From: Membranipora membranacea
Taxonomy: Eukaryota; Bryozoa; Gymnolaemata; Cheilostomatida; Membraniporidae
Direction: 5' to 3'
DNA: 64,000 bases
NCBI GenBank assembly: GCA_914767715.1
Contig: OU612075.1
Coordinates: 22,072,001 to 22,136,000 of the forward strand
Within the stretch, counting starts at the first letter, position 1, and the number at the start of each line of letters is the position of its first letter. The position numbers and the translations under genes are program-made. Below, one piece after another: positions 13,301-25,189 of this stretch. The notes under the pieces are model-generated. The model was not told the origin of the DNA, did not search any database, and worked only from the letters and a program-made list of their open reading frames with translations.

Positions 13301-13848
13301 TCATTTATTGAACTCAGTATCCAAGTTGGGAGCGCTGCACTCACCAGTGCAATGTTTATTCATGCTCTGCTCCGTAGCTGTTACTGGTTGTCAACACATC
13401 TTTTCTCATCATGTGCGAGTGCTTCGACTACCCCTCACATTTTTATGTTATCCTCATTAAACCATTTTGAGGTTGAAATTATTATTCACGTTACAAATAC
13501 CGTGTCTACTATGGACATATATTTTTTATTGTGATTCCATAACAAAAGAAGTGAACATTTTACTATGATTTTACATTCTAGTTAAATAGTCTACTTCGAG
13601 TTGAGAAAAAAATATGAACCTTCTTGGAACTAGGAGGTTCCTTTGTTTAGATCGATCCATTTTTTATTGGTACGATAATTGATTGGATGTCCATGATCTG
13701 ATTTTAGATGGAGATGAAGGTTATGATTGCCAAATTCTTCCAGCATTTAAATCTTGTTCTGGATAAATCTGAGTGCTTTGAGTTAGGAGCGAGAGCTACA
13801 ATATTCCCACTCAGTGAGCTCAAATGTACTGTAACACCTCGACAATAA
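7368..13848 (+). CDS. Cytochrome P450, CYP46A1-like, gene B (complete)
   Basis: Eleven coding exons: 7368-7504, 8189-8323, 8701-8859, 9920-10145, 10282-10395, 10975-11134, 11458-11596, 11772-11967, 12242-12333, 13147-13216 and 13708-13848, giving 522 aa with consistent phases and GT-AG borders. The N-terminal membrane anchor (residues about 5-30) is followed by the proline hinge YDHLPGPKR. Helix C WxxxR is W159-R163, the I-helix motif AGMETT 332-337, ExxR E389-R392, FDPDRF 441-446, and the haem loop FSIGPRNCIG 462-471 with Cys469 as haem ligand. The length and the haem loop followed by QNFAQ match the CYP46 family (sterol 24-hydroxylase in vertebrates). The likely site is the ER membrane, using NADPH-P450 reductase. 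The sterol substrate is inferred from family only. The ATG was chosen because it starts the anchor and matches gene C exactly. Confidence 0.93.
7873..8170 (+). repeat. tRNA-derived SINE-like repeat, copy 1
   Basis: Inside intron 1 of gene B, the stretch 7995-8090 reads like a degenerate tRNA: an A-box-like GGTGAGATGGCGCAATCGG and a B-box-like GGGAACAAATCCC. It is followed by a CCCTCGGGTGTATACC-type tail common in invertebrate SINEs. The preceding part, from the word GTTGCATAGG, recurs at 12523-12665. The two intron copies are at non-homologous positions, so this is a dispersed repeat rather than shared ancestry. Confidence 0.6.
12523..12665 (+). repeat. SINE-like repeat, copy 2 (partial)
   Basis: This stretch in intron 9 of gene B matches 7873-8010: a GCGATGGTGGAATGG motif, GAGAACACAACTCTGAGTA, GCCATCAACCCATT and GGGGATGGTGAGATG, in the same order. 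It breaks off in the tRNA-like part. Confidence 0.65.
12729..13008. repeat. 140-bp tandem duplication of a small palindromic element
   Basis: Two adjacent, practically identical 140-bp units (12729-12868 and 12869-13008) lie in intron 9 of gene B. Each unit has inverted ends GTCCCTAGTAGC / GCTACTAGGGAC, so each looks like a small MITE. The near identity shows the duplication is recent. Confidence 0.85.
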
Positions 13849-15873
13849 CCATTGGAGGTCAGATTTACATCCTTCTTCTGTGCGCGGCTAGTACTCCTCA
13901 AAAGAAACTTAAGACTAGACACTGAATATTACAAAGTGGAAACAAATTGGCATAGGTTAGAACCAAGAAGTTGAAGGATCTTTGTTAGAACATACATGTG
14001 ATCTTCAGCTCATTAGGATAACCCAGTGACCTCATTCTAATATCAATTTAATCCCTCAAGTTCCAATCATGCGCCTACTAAAAACGTTAATTTTATCAAC
14101 AAAAGATCAATTAACATATTAAGCACAACCAACAGTACAGGTATCCTGAACACTCCAATTGATGTTCTGCCTCTTTTTGATCGCCCACAATTGTACTTTT
14201 TTGAATTCATATATTTTGTATTTTACCTTCTTTTTGTTTACTTCAAGCTTGATTTTAATTATTATTACTAGTTGTAAAATCTTTGTAACCGCCGTGTTCT
14301 CTCCGCTGCGGCTGCTTGTTTGAGTTACTTCTGTGTAACTTCTCACTTCATTTTTACAGCGTCAATACGTTGAGGAAGCTGCTGACAAAGGATAATAAAA
14401 TGAAGTCATTTTCACTTTAGACCAACTTGCCTGAATTCAACCAAGTTCTGATCTATTACACCTTAATGAGCTTGGTCGATTTTGTGGATGCAAGCGATAA
14501 TACTTTTTGTATCACATTATGTTTACTGGAAAGCACTGTCCAGCTTCACTACAGCTGACCCAATAGACCAACTGCAGCTTATAACTTGTTTCACTATAGT
14601 GACTGAGGGATCTTTCGATGTTGTTGCAAATACTCAGTAACATATAGTCTGAGTTATGATGATGAGTCAATGTCATCACATTCTGCGCATGCTCAGCTCT
14701 GGGCATGAGCTGATCTCTGCAAAATTGAGCCTCGGAATTCCGAAGCCATCTGATTGGCTACCTGCTCTGGTGACATACTCCCCAAAGCGTGTGGATTTGT
14801 TACTGATAGTTATCCTCTCTTGTCATTATTAGCTGATTTTGATCGACAGTGTATGCAGGGGATATCCCATTTCCCCTTTCAAAAGTTGCAATCAGAACCC
14901 AAACTAAACTCATTGTTCTTGCACATGCGCGAATTCAAGTCACGCATGATGCATGCTTAGCCTTACGACACCTGCTTTGTGGTAATGATACCCTAGTTTA
15001 TCAGTGATCTACATGCCCAGTCAGATCACGAGAGTCAGTATGATGTCATCATAATGAGTTATTGCGACTCTACTCAGCTTAATTCCTTCAACTTAATTGA
15101 ATACGGGTCGGTCGATAGCTTGCTTTTTGCTGTGATGGTGCCTTGTCAAAAGGATTGCCATTGTTCTTTGCACCTGTTAGCTAAGAGCCTTTTCAGCCTG
15201 GCCTCAACAGAAGTGTTTATGAATTAAATGTCACATTTGCTGTTTCCTGAATAAGTAAATGTCATCATCAAAAGATTATCAGTAAGCAACGCTAACAGGG
15301 TTTTTTGAACATTATTTCCTAAACACATTATTACTGTAAACATGTAACCTTGACAATACTTATCAAATAATCAAATCTGAAAATTCAATTTTACAGTGTA
15401 AATTATCAAAAAGTTATTCAATTAAGACATAAAAATTATGGTCATCACAAACATTACAATCTATTGCCAACTAAACCCCGCCACTGTCTAGTTGTTATGT
15501 AAAACCATGTTGTTATCTAGGAATCCCACACATGTTGTCAAGAGAATGCCTGGTGAACAGTTTAGTGTAATAAGCTAGTTATGTTATGTTAGGTAATATT
15601 CTGATAGATAAGTTTGGGTCACTTTGATAATAGTGACATGAAGATAAGATGTTTGTATCTTAGACTAAAATTATTTACAGGGTGGTGGCAAAATGCCCCT
15701 TACGCTTGCAAGAATCAGACCATATGTTACCATATGAGCATTAGCGAAACAAAAGCTATTATTACTTGCATATTTCTTGCTTAGAGTGTACTTTCAGCGA
15801 GGAAAGCTGCATGTTTTTGCCAGAGAGACTTGAGTTTATACTTGTGGAGATAGACTGACATATATAACATACA
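13849..15873 (+). other. Intergenic region between P450 genes B and C
   Basis: The 3' flank of gene B resembles that of gene A (the GTTTGAGTTACTTCTGTGTA word and the CACAGCTGACCCA-type word occur in the same order). A block near 14630-14690 and again near 15030-15070 resembles 7140-7200 upstream of gene B. No additional gene is seen. Confidence 0.6.
14394..14399 (+). promoter_or_regulatory. Possible polyadenylation signal of P450 gene B
   Basis: A canonical AATAAA lies 546 bp after the stop codon of gene B, within the flank shared with gene A. Whether it is the signal in use cannot be told from the sequence. Confidence 0.35.
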
Positions 15874-18800
15874 ATGGAGTTAGTGTCAGTCTGTGCCATT
15901 GCCCTTGGGCTGATGCTCTGCACCATAGTGACTGTATTTATATCATGGGTTGTTATACTGGCTCGATCACATGCTCGTTATGATCATCTCCCAGGTCCTA
16001 AGAGGACAAGGTATGTACATATATGGGTACAACCATAGACTTAATAATAAATCTAGACAGGACACCATATACATCTGAAGTGACTTAAGGTAATGTCAAA
16101 GACCGATCCAAATATCAACATATCATATACCGTTGGAAAGCTGCCAAGCTACTGAAAATGAATACCTGAACAAAAGCTTGATTTGATGGCATTGTGTCAT
16201 TCTAGGGAGGAAATGAGGCAGTAAATGCTGTTTTTGTCAATGTAGATGGAGGAGTCAAATTAATTGCAAGAAATTTCAAAGCAGGTGCAATATATATTAG
16301 AGTGCGTTCATCGAAAAATTTGTTTTTTATCGACATATGACTTGTCTAAATTGACTTTTTACGCCAGGCCATCCGATCCATTTTTTTGTGAAGCCGTGAA
16401 AATGTGCGAAATTTCAATCAATAATTCGGAACAGATCAATGGCTTGAAAGAAAATTAATTATTATTTTCTCTTAGAGTACTCGTCAAATAAGATACACAT
16501 TGACTTTCAACAAATTGGCTTGCATATTGCAATGACAGTGGACTCTCGAATACAGCTAATATTTTCGCCATCTTTGCATAACGTCAAACATGCTGTCCAA
16601 ATGACCATTGTTGTGGGCAAACGAAGTTTTTTTGAAAGTTCTCACATACGAAACCGCTTTCATTAACAATGGTGCACACATGAAATGCCAACAGAATTTT
16701 TCACTGCATCTTCATTTTTCTTGAATTTAACGCAAAAGAATGCCTAAAAACACCTCATAAGTCCCAAAAAATAGCTGTTTTTTGGCATTCTATTGCGTTA
16801 AATTCAAGAAAAATGAACATGCAATGAAAAATTCTGTTGGCATTTCCTGTGTGCACCATGGGTAATGAAAGCAGCTTCGTATGTGAGAACTTTCAAAAAA
16901 TCTTCATTTGGCCACAAAAATGGTCATTTCAATGAACTCCCTCTTCAGGAAGAGGGAGTTCATTGGTCATTTGGACAGCATGTTTGACGTTACGCAAAGA
17001 AGGCGAAAATATTAGCGGTATTCGATAGTTATGGGTGAGTTCGAGTTCAAAACTCGTTGGGGCGAGTTTGTGTGGGCTCGATTTCGAGTTCAGGCCATTG
17101 GGCAAAAACGAGTCTGCAATAATAGGAGTTATCATTACACTGATATTGAGGGAGTAAAGGAGTTGGCTATAATAGGAGCTATCATTACACTAATATTGAG
17201 GGAGTAACTCCAAAAAGGATGTTAAACTAAGGAAATGATGTTTCACAACTAATAGACCCAGAGGGAAAAACATTGACCTACTTTATTAATTCATATTTAT
17301 AGCGCCCAACCAAACTGGTGAACCAACTAGTTGAATGCATATTCACAGCAGACATGGACATACATTAACACACTGTATCTCGAAAACCGCCATATTTGTA
17401 TGATTATACAGAACTCGATCTCGCTCGACTCGAAAATTTCAGTATAAGCTCGACTCGATGACTCGTTATGACATTGATACTGTTGCTGTAAAATAACATA
17501 AGGTTTCGATAGAAATTTTTGAACATACAGTTCATATAAACTAATGAAGGGGGTGGTTGTTTTCACGCGGCTCAGGCAATCATTCACAGTGCAATACCAG
17601 GGCTCACAATATGGTAAGCTCGAAATTGATCATGTCTCCGTGTCACACTTGTGACTTATAGTAATCACTCACAGACAAATGCTTTATGACAGTTGATTTC
17701 ATGCTGAATTAATGGGGTAGTCGTTTTCGCCGGCTCATGAACCTGCAATGAAAGTATGTTTGTTTTGTGATGTGGCAACTATACATCTATTCACTGTTGG
17801 CTTAGTGCACCATTCTTCGCAAACCAGACATCTCAAAATCATAGGAGCTTCAAATAACAACTAGTGTTTGCGAAAAATAGATCTATCAAGTACCACATGA
17901 AAAAAAGGCTTTATACACTCATTCATAATGTCAATGAGATACTTCCACCATCCCATGGTACAGCTTGGGCCATCATAGTGGCAGCCAGAACATCATGGTA
18001 TGCTCCAGTTAGAATTAAGAACCCATTAAGAATGGTGATAAACAGCTGGGCCCTTGAAATGGACAGTCATAAATAGGGGGGACAGTTTACAATAGGGGGG
18101 AAATTTTACAATAGGGGGGACAGTTTACAATAGGGGGGGGGGGGACAGTTTACAATAGGGGTGGACAGTTTACAATAGGCCTGTTTGTATTGTAAAGTGT
18201 CCCCGGGACAGTTTACAATATTGTAAAGAGTTCCGGGGTTGTTTTTTGCGCGGGGGACAGTTTACAATACTACAACGGAAGCATGTCAGGAATCCCACAA
18301 AGTTATTGATGAGTAATTATGATCATGTGTTATATTTACAGTTTCTTTTCTGGTAACTGGGATATATTCTGCGGAGTGCGAGTAGGGAGAGAAGCATTCA
18401 CCCTCCCACTAGATAATGAAAATAAGACAGAATCAAGGCTTAAACCTTTAGCCATTCAGAGAATGGTTGAGCTGTGAGTAGAGCTTATGCTAAACATATA
18501 AGTATATATATATATTCGTTGGTCTCAGCATCGACATATAAAAATCTTACTGAAATGACAGGTACAACATATGGTCAGAAATTTACTAATGCGGAAACCA
18601 CCTGATTGATAATTTGCAAAACTTCTGTCAAAACTGCCTGCACCATTCAAGTTAACTGGACACCAGCCTTCCAGGTAGACAGAACTGCTATGTAGCTTCG
18701 TAACCCATGAAAAGTTCCAGAGGAGTGCATGACTCTCAGGACCTGGTGTTGGTTTTTTTTGGAGGGGGGCTCCTCGTTTGACCTTGTGTGGGTTTGAGAG

Positions 18801-21800
18801 GTTCTATCAATTTTTCGTTCATCATGGTATTAATTTTCTTGAGAAGTTTTAGCTCAAGTTGCTATTTGCTAAACTTCAACCTCATTATAGGATAAAAAAG
18901 CGACATCAGAATCTCACAGGATAACTTCAAGCTAATAAATTTTCTGCCTGCATGGCGAATGAGTTTGAAGTTTGGATGGCTACAACTAGTACACTGCACA
19001 GTATATGATTATAGTCGTAATCATAAATTCATCTCTTAACTCATGTTGTAAGCATGAAACCCTGAGAGCATTATGTTGGGGATGCTTAACATCTGATTCC
19101 CAATTGTGAAGGATAAAGTAGAGTTACTTTATTATTGACAGGCATGAGATATATGGTGATACATATATCTTGTTTATGTACCATCAGCCTTGGATAAACA
19201 CCAGGAGTCCTAATCTAATCAGAGGTATATATGTGGAGGGAGATCAGAGAGACATGATCAAATCAGATCATGTTACTCCCTATCAGATATTTGGTATCAG
19301 GTTTGTTATTGTTGATTACTATGTATACCTTTATGACTGCAATCGAGAAGGTAGGGAGCAGTAGAGTACAATATTGGATGGTGTTTGGGGGTTTGGGGCA
19401 TCTATTCTTGGTCTATTCTGATTATGAATACTGGCATGGAAAATGGTGATAATACTAAGTAAAGCTAATTTGTGGTCAGTGGCAAATTGTAATTTTTATA
19501 TATTATAACATGATGAAGGGGTCAATGACCTGTCACTGAATTTACAGGCTTTTCTCAAGAATGCTTCACTCTAGGAAACAAATCAGATCATGTTACTCCT
19601 TATCAGATATTTGGTATCAGGTTTGTTATTGGTGATTACTATGTATTCTTTGCTAACTGCTGTCGAGAAAGAAGCAGCATTTAATATCTCTATTGACCAG
19701 TGTCTCTTGGGTTATTCTGATTCTAAATAGTGGCACAGAAAAGGGTGATCATACAATGTAATTGATCGATTGGTTTATTTGTCACTCACATACAAGTTGG
19801 TTGATTGGTTTATTTTCTCACAAACATTAGGTCTGCTGCGAGATTGAGTGTTTATACTGTTACATGAGTATGGAATACCAAAAAGAAACATAAACAAAAT
19901 GAGTAAAGTAATTTCTGACTTCCAGTAGATTAAAAAATATCTTGTAATATTGAAATCAAATGTCTGAGGATTGAGTCTTTACCCCAGGCAGTTCTGTATT
20001 TAAGGCTGCGATATCTGTCTGAGGGGAGTTTCTCAAGAAAATTGTTTAAAAAATGTTTGTCATCATGTATTATCTGCAAGGCCAGGTTCTTTGTTCGTTT
20101 TGATATGACAGAATCTAGGTCTCCAATATCGAGACCTAGTCTGTCGCCCTGCTTAAAAAACTTTCTCAGAGCTTTCTTGTCTCGTGAATAAATACTAGTT
20201 ACTAGTAAATATACTAGTAGGTTACGAAATTTGTTGTTTGATACACTGCTATTCACATCAGAAATTACATAAGAAAAGCTGACATCTCATTGTGGATTGG
20301 GACTTTAAAGTATATTATTGAGGGATAAAATCATAGTGCGTGAAAAACTGTCTTTCCCCGACCACCTCTATTTTGTTGTCTTGTATCTTCCTGATGGTAG
20401 CTGTGGTAAGACGTCATTTATAAAATAATGTTCATAATCATGTATTTAATTTAGTATCTGGTTTTTAGTTTGTTTATCGATAATGGTATCAAGGTCACTT
20501 ATGTTTTTAAGTTCTGTCTCAGTCGTTTCTTGGAAGTATACAAAAGCTGATTTGTTAATATATCAGTGGCACATGGTATTTTTTATATAAATTATGACAC
20601 AATGAAGGTGTCAATGACCTATTACTGAATTTAGAGGCTTATCTGAAGAATGCATCAATCTAGTGCAAGGTTCGAAGGTTAGGTTAAATGGATGCTCTAC
20701 TTATCTCAGTCAGAAACACTGTCACTTTAGTTTCTCAGTGTTACACAATGTAGATATAAACACATATATTAGCGTCTATATATAGATATGAAATGTGTGT
20801 TTATGTACAGGTTTATGTATGATGGATTAGTGACAACTAGAGATTACCATGGCTGGTATCTAAGGAGGAAAGTTGTCAGCCCAAAGTTCCACAGAGCTGC
20901 CCTACGTGACACAATCGACACAATCAATACTACTATGGACATGTTCACTGATGAGATGATGGAATATGCAAATAATGGAGAATCATTTCAATTAGCGCAA
21001 GTTCTACACCGCAGTACACTTGATATTATACTGAGGGTCAGTGAGCCAGCCTGCCAGGATCCCTTAGTGGTCAAATGGTTGAGTTCAAGTGTGATTGAGG
21101 GTTACCATACCGGACTCTATTGTTTGTGGATTATGGAAAGAGTTTCGTTAACAGAGGCCGTTATCTTTAATGGCCTCAATTTCAAAAGTTAACTCAGCCA
21201 TTCAGACACCTGATTTTCTTATCACAGAATTTGGTCTAAGTGCTCAGACAGTTGCAAGTGTGAGTTTGAGATATAACATTATCTAGTTTCTTGTTCAATA
21301 ATATAATGCCACACACTAACGCTGTCAGCCTTCTGAGCAGTCCAGGGACTTAGCGTACTCATACTGGTGAATTTTATGTTTCAGTCTATGTTATCTATGG
21401 AGCTGAATAACCTGAATACAGATTTTCATTATAAGGGTGTTGAATTCATCAGCAGTTCATTTCAAGCTATACGCCTCAGCATGGTCCCGTTCTACCAGGT
21501 ATAGTCATAGTCATCAAACAGTCCTAATAGTCGAATATACAAGAACACGCGCTAACAAACACTAACAAAACATATGACAATGATAGCTGAAACTTATTTT
21601 AACATATCTACGTACAGTTTAATTGTGACTCCATCAGCAGTATGTTTCAAACTATACGCCTCAGCATGGCCCCATTCTACCAGGTATAGTCATAATTATC
21701 AAACAGGTTGAAGAGTTTAATTTACACTAGCACACACTAACAAACACTAAAAACACTAAAAAAACATGTGACAATGATAGCCGGAACTTATTTTAACATA

Positions 21801-24800
21801 TCTACGCACAGTTAAATTGACACAAAAACAGCTATCCACTTGAATATAGTTTAAAAAATGGTAATGTTGATGGTTTAAACTATGGGTGGAGTCATCCTCC
21901 GTCAGACTCATCAGATAACATCTCCACGACTTTACATTTACTATTACAGTTAAATAAATCATAAATTGTTACCTCTCTTTCACAGTTCTTTCCATGGACC
22001 TACAGCTACAGACAGAGAATAAGAAAACAGATTCTTGAGTTTAGAGAGATCGGTGCTAAAATGATACGAGAGAGAATAACTTTAACTCAGTCTGAGGAAG
22101 AGGTGCCAGATGATTTTTTAACAGATATGGTTCAGAATTATTGTAAGTCAAAGCAAAATTAGACTTTGAAGTGTATGTTGCAATAACAATATAAACTGTA
22201 TAACAATATAAACTGTATAATGAAAGTGGTATTGGTTGCTGGTATTGACAATTCATGTTGAGGAACAACGTCAGGCTATCATTGCTGCCACTTCAATTTC
22301 TGTTGGGGTCAGAATATCGGATGAGGATTTCCAGTATATAGTTTGTTTTGATTCAGTTGTGATTTTGCAAAGATTACCAACTCAATTGATTGGCACACTT
22401 TCGTAAACTCAAACAAGATTTCCTTTCAGAAAGATTTTCGGCTACATGCAAATTGTGGTCATAAGGACAGAATTTGCTTAGGAACATCATTTAAAAGGTG
22501 TTAAATGACCTCTATCCAATTATTCATGTAGTTTTATCTGAAGCTGACCTATGTCCCTGAGCCTTTGCTGAGAAATGTATAATATTATGTTTGCAGTGGA
22601 TCCTATGGGAAGTTACACAATGGATATAATGGTTGATGAGTTTGTATCACTCATAGTTGCTGGTGCAGAGACAACTGTTAATGCTATGTCATTCTGTATG
22701 ATGGAACTTGGTAGGAATCCTGAACTTGTGATCAGGTTTGTTGCTATGTTCTTGTCAGATTGCAACAAATCCCAAAATGCATCATCGGATGACAATATAT
22801 TATTGTGAATATTTACCGTCCATTTCTTTCCCTATCATGACAAAATCCTTCTTCAAGAGTTGCATTGCTGTCTTTGTCATCACATCCTTCATTTTGCTTG
22901 TTTTTATTCTTGATTGTCTAATGACGTTGCTGCCAATTGCCTAGAACCACTAGTCTGGACATTACCATTTCCAATATATGCATAGATCTAATAATGATAA
23001 AACTATGGCATGTCTGCGAGTCTATCCTGATCAGTCCAGTTCAGCAATACCCCGCAATGTACACCACTGCCGCTTTAGCCAATTTATCTATTGCTTATAT
23101 CGACCTATCAGTCCTGACTCAAGCAACCAACCTGGAGTAGTCGATTTTAAGGTTTCTCTGTTATCTAGAAATTCCTTATAAAGAATCTCCATGTTTTTGA
23201 GCTTTCATTGTTTGGACATCATCTGCTCCTGGGGATTGTCAGTGTAATACTTTTAAAGCATTTCCTTCACATCTTCACTTTTCAACATTGTACAACATCG
23301 CTCATACTCTTCCTAATAATCCTAATCCAAATGGCCTGCCAGAACTCTATGGTTGTTTTCATTTCTGATGCTTCTCCTGCTTTGATAACTCCCGTTACTT
23401 GCAGGCTCCAAGCACGCTGCTTTTGATTTTTGACAAACTTTCTGTTTCAGTTAAAGTTTAAATCGTTTTGTGTACCAGTGGTACCACATTAGATCCCTCT
23501 GTTTGAAGTTGAACTTGCTGCCCAGTTGCCTCCTCACTCTATCATCGAAATCTGTTTTTACTATTTTCAGATCTTGCGCAATCTTCTTTGGCGCAAGGGA
23601 AATACAAAAAATATTTATAATATGTAATAATTTAATGTATGACATGCTCAAAATGCTTTGAGTGAGTCACCTTGACTATTCTATAGCAGTAGCTGCACGG
23701 ATAAATTTACAGAAACCATCTTTGAGAATTCTCGAGTGCCGTTTCACATATAATTTTCAGGTTAAGGGCTGAACTGGACGAAGTAGTAGGAAATAAATCA
23801 TACATATCTAACGATGACATCACAAAGTTACCCTTCATAACATCACTGATAAAGGAGATACTGAGATTGTATCCATCTGTTCCTCAGATAGTACGCGAAG
23901 TAACGAAGTCTACATGTATAGATGGTATTCACATCCCGGCTCGGGCTACTGTGTCGGTAAATTGAATCAAGTTTTGTATCCTGGGTTTGTGTTTTGTTGT
24001 GCATAGGATGCTGCTGGTTAAATCGACTGCATTATCTGTCAGATGTGACTTAAGAGCACAAATGCCATACTGAATGTTCTTGCAGCTTGTTTGTTTGGTC
24101 TTTAGTAGATATAAACATTTATTGTCTTGAAATAGGTATCTATGAATCTGAAATTATTTCTCATGTGCTTTACATTATAGGTAAATATATTTGCAGTGAA
24201 TCGCCACCCAGATTATGTGGAGGGCCATGACAATTTTGATCCTGATCGCTTCAATGTCACTCTGGGTAACAAGTAAGTAATATTCATCTCTTATGTTTTT
24301 TATCTCTCTTCATCTCTCTTATGTTATTTCCCAACGAAAAAAAGCGACCATAAGCTTCTTCCTAATACTGCTTATAATATAACAAATTATTTGTATGTTT
24401 GCTTTATGAATTAGCCTGTATGTGGGATAGAAGGGAGGGTGGGACAGGGGTATATCGGTTCGCTCACTTATAAAATTGGTGGATAACTAATCTGTATGTG
24501 AAATGAGAGTATCCCCCTACAAATACTTATCTGATATTGTTATTGCTGAAAATTAATCTCACAAAATCTCACAATGCAATTGATTTGCCTGGGAGTAATC
24601 ACAGTTTGTTTGCCAATTGCCTCTGAGGTACAAATACCTCTGTACTGTGCCAGAAAGCGGATGAATTTACCTATTTACAAACTCACACACACTTGGATTA
24701 ATGCAAAAGCTTAGGGGCCCCTTAAACCTTAACAAAATATACAAATATGTTCTTGTCTTGTTCTTATAGAGTTCCGATGTACTCAAGTCTTGCATTTTCT

Positions 24801-25189
24801 GTTGGACCTCGTAACTGCATTGGCCAAAACCTAGCCATGGTAAGTACAGCTTCTTTTCTAGTGTAGGTTCTTACTAATTTTTATCTTTTTATAATTCATG
24901 TACACAGAAATGATCACATATAAAAGAGCTTGCTGTTTGTTAGATTAAACTGTCAAATAGTCAATTAATTCAGAATTCAAATTGACATGCAATGAAAGGT
25001 ATTGAAATCAAATTTTCATTTTTTTTTCTATTTCTATTAATATCTTTGCAGATGGAGATGAAAATGATGCTTGTCAAATTCTTCCAGCACTTCAATCTGG
25101 TTCTGGATAAATCTGAGTGCTTTGAGATGGGAATGAAGTCAACTCTGTTTCCTTTGAGTGAATTGAAGTGTACCGTTACAAATCGTTAG
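15874..25189 (+). CDS. Cytochrome P450, CYP46A1-like, gene C (complete)
   Basis: Eleven coding exons: 15874-16010, 18342-18473, 19142-19300, 20811-21036, 21385-21498, 21986-22142, 22597-22735, 23761-23956, 24181-24272, 24770-24839 and 25052-25189, giving 519 aa. The exon phases equal those of gene B; exons 2, 6 and 11 are each one codon shorter. Motifs: anchor residues 5-30, hinge YDHLPGPKR, helix C WYLRR, AGAETT 330-335, E387-R390, FDPDRF in exon 9, and haem loop FSVGPRNCIG with Cys467. It diverges strongly from A/B in exons 2, 3, 5 and 9, yet parts of exons 6 and 11 are almost identical to them. That points to gene conversion. Introns 3 and 5 contain duplicated exon tails and a LINE. Function by family: membrane P450, possibly sterol hydroxylation; substrate unknown. 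Confidence 0.92.
16085..17015. repeat. Dispersed repeat with palindromic right half, copy 1
   Basis: Located in intron 1 of gene C. The left part (ATACCGTTGGAAAGCTGC onward) matches 53375-54070 in the same order. From about 16560 to 17015 it folds back on itself: the arms contain TAACGTCAAACATGCTGTCC and its inverse, and GAAATGCCAACAGAATTTT and its inverse. No reading frame is seen. Confidence 0.75.
17119..17208 (+). repeat. Short tandem duplication, 50-bp period
   Basis: The word AATAGGAG(T/C)TATCATTACAC followed by ATATTGAGGGAGTAA occurs twice, at about 17120 and 17170, in intron 1 of gene C. Confidence 0.75.
18072..18270 (+). repeat. G-rich minisatellite in intron 1 of gene C
   Basis: The word ACAGTTTACAATA occurs six times, plus one variant, separated by G runs of 4 to 12 bases. 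Two inverted copies (TATTGTAAAG) lie in the middle. It ends about 70 bp before exon 2 of gene C. G tracts and inverted copies could form secondary structure in the pre-mRNA. Confidence 0.85.
19256..20662 (+). repeat. Tandem duplication of exon 3 tail plus intron 3, interrupted by LINE
   Basis: Unit 1 (about 19256-19577) contains the last 45 bases of exon 3 of gene C and the following intron. Unit 2 starts at about 19578 with the same exon tail (CAAATCAGATCATGTTACTC) and donor, continues to about 19757, is interrupted by a LINE fragment, and resumes at about 20562-20662 with the GAAGGTGTCAATGACCT word. The second exon tail has no matching acceptor-side sequence and is most likely an unspliced relic. 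Confidence 0.8.
19758..20560 (-). mobile_element. CR1/L2-type LINE 3' ends, two copies head to tail
   Basis: Minus-strand 19930-20256 encodes the C-terminal domain typical of CR1/L2-like LINEs (LPSDRYRSLKYRT, then WGKDSI). A second, stop-riddled copy of the same domain lies at about 20270-20560 (LPQLPSGRYK, GKDSFSR). The 3' tail ends near 19765 with repeated AATAAACCAATC words. Only C-terminal pieces remain, so it cannot be active. It sits inside intron 3 of gene C, in antisense orientation. Confidence 0.7.
21446..21817 (+). repeat. Tandem duplication of exon 5 tail plus intron 5, 184-bp period
   Basis: Unit 1 (from about 21446) covers the last 50 bases of exon 5 of gene C and its donor. Unit 2 (from about 21630) repeats CATCAGCAG, TATACGCCTCAGCATGG and CTACCAGGTATAGTCAT and the following intron to about 21817. 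The copied exon tail is preceded by a CAG that could act as acceptor, but splicing it in would not preserve the domain. Confidence 0.85.
22736..23760 (+). other. Intron 7 of gene C, no clear element
   Basis: This long intron carries short open stretches on both strands (for example minus-strand 23451-23651) that I cannot match to any family. They may be old transposon relics. Confidence 0.4.

Noticed and set aside
13106-13534. 142-codon plus-strand frame as a gene
   Set aside because: It only runs through exon 10 of P450 gene B into the intron; the splice donor at 13217 ends the real coding part.
18072-18270. CRISPR-like array because of repeated short words with spacers
   Set aside because: The spacers are G runs of variable length and the region is a eukaryotic intron; this is a minisatellite.
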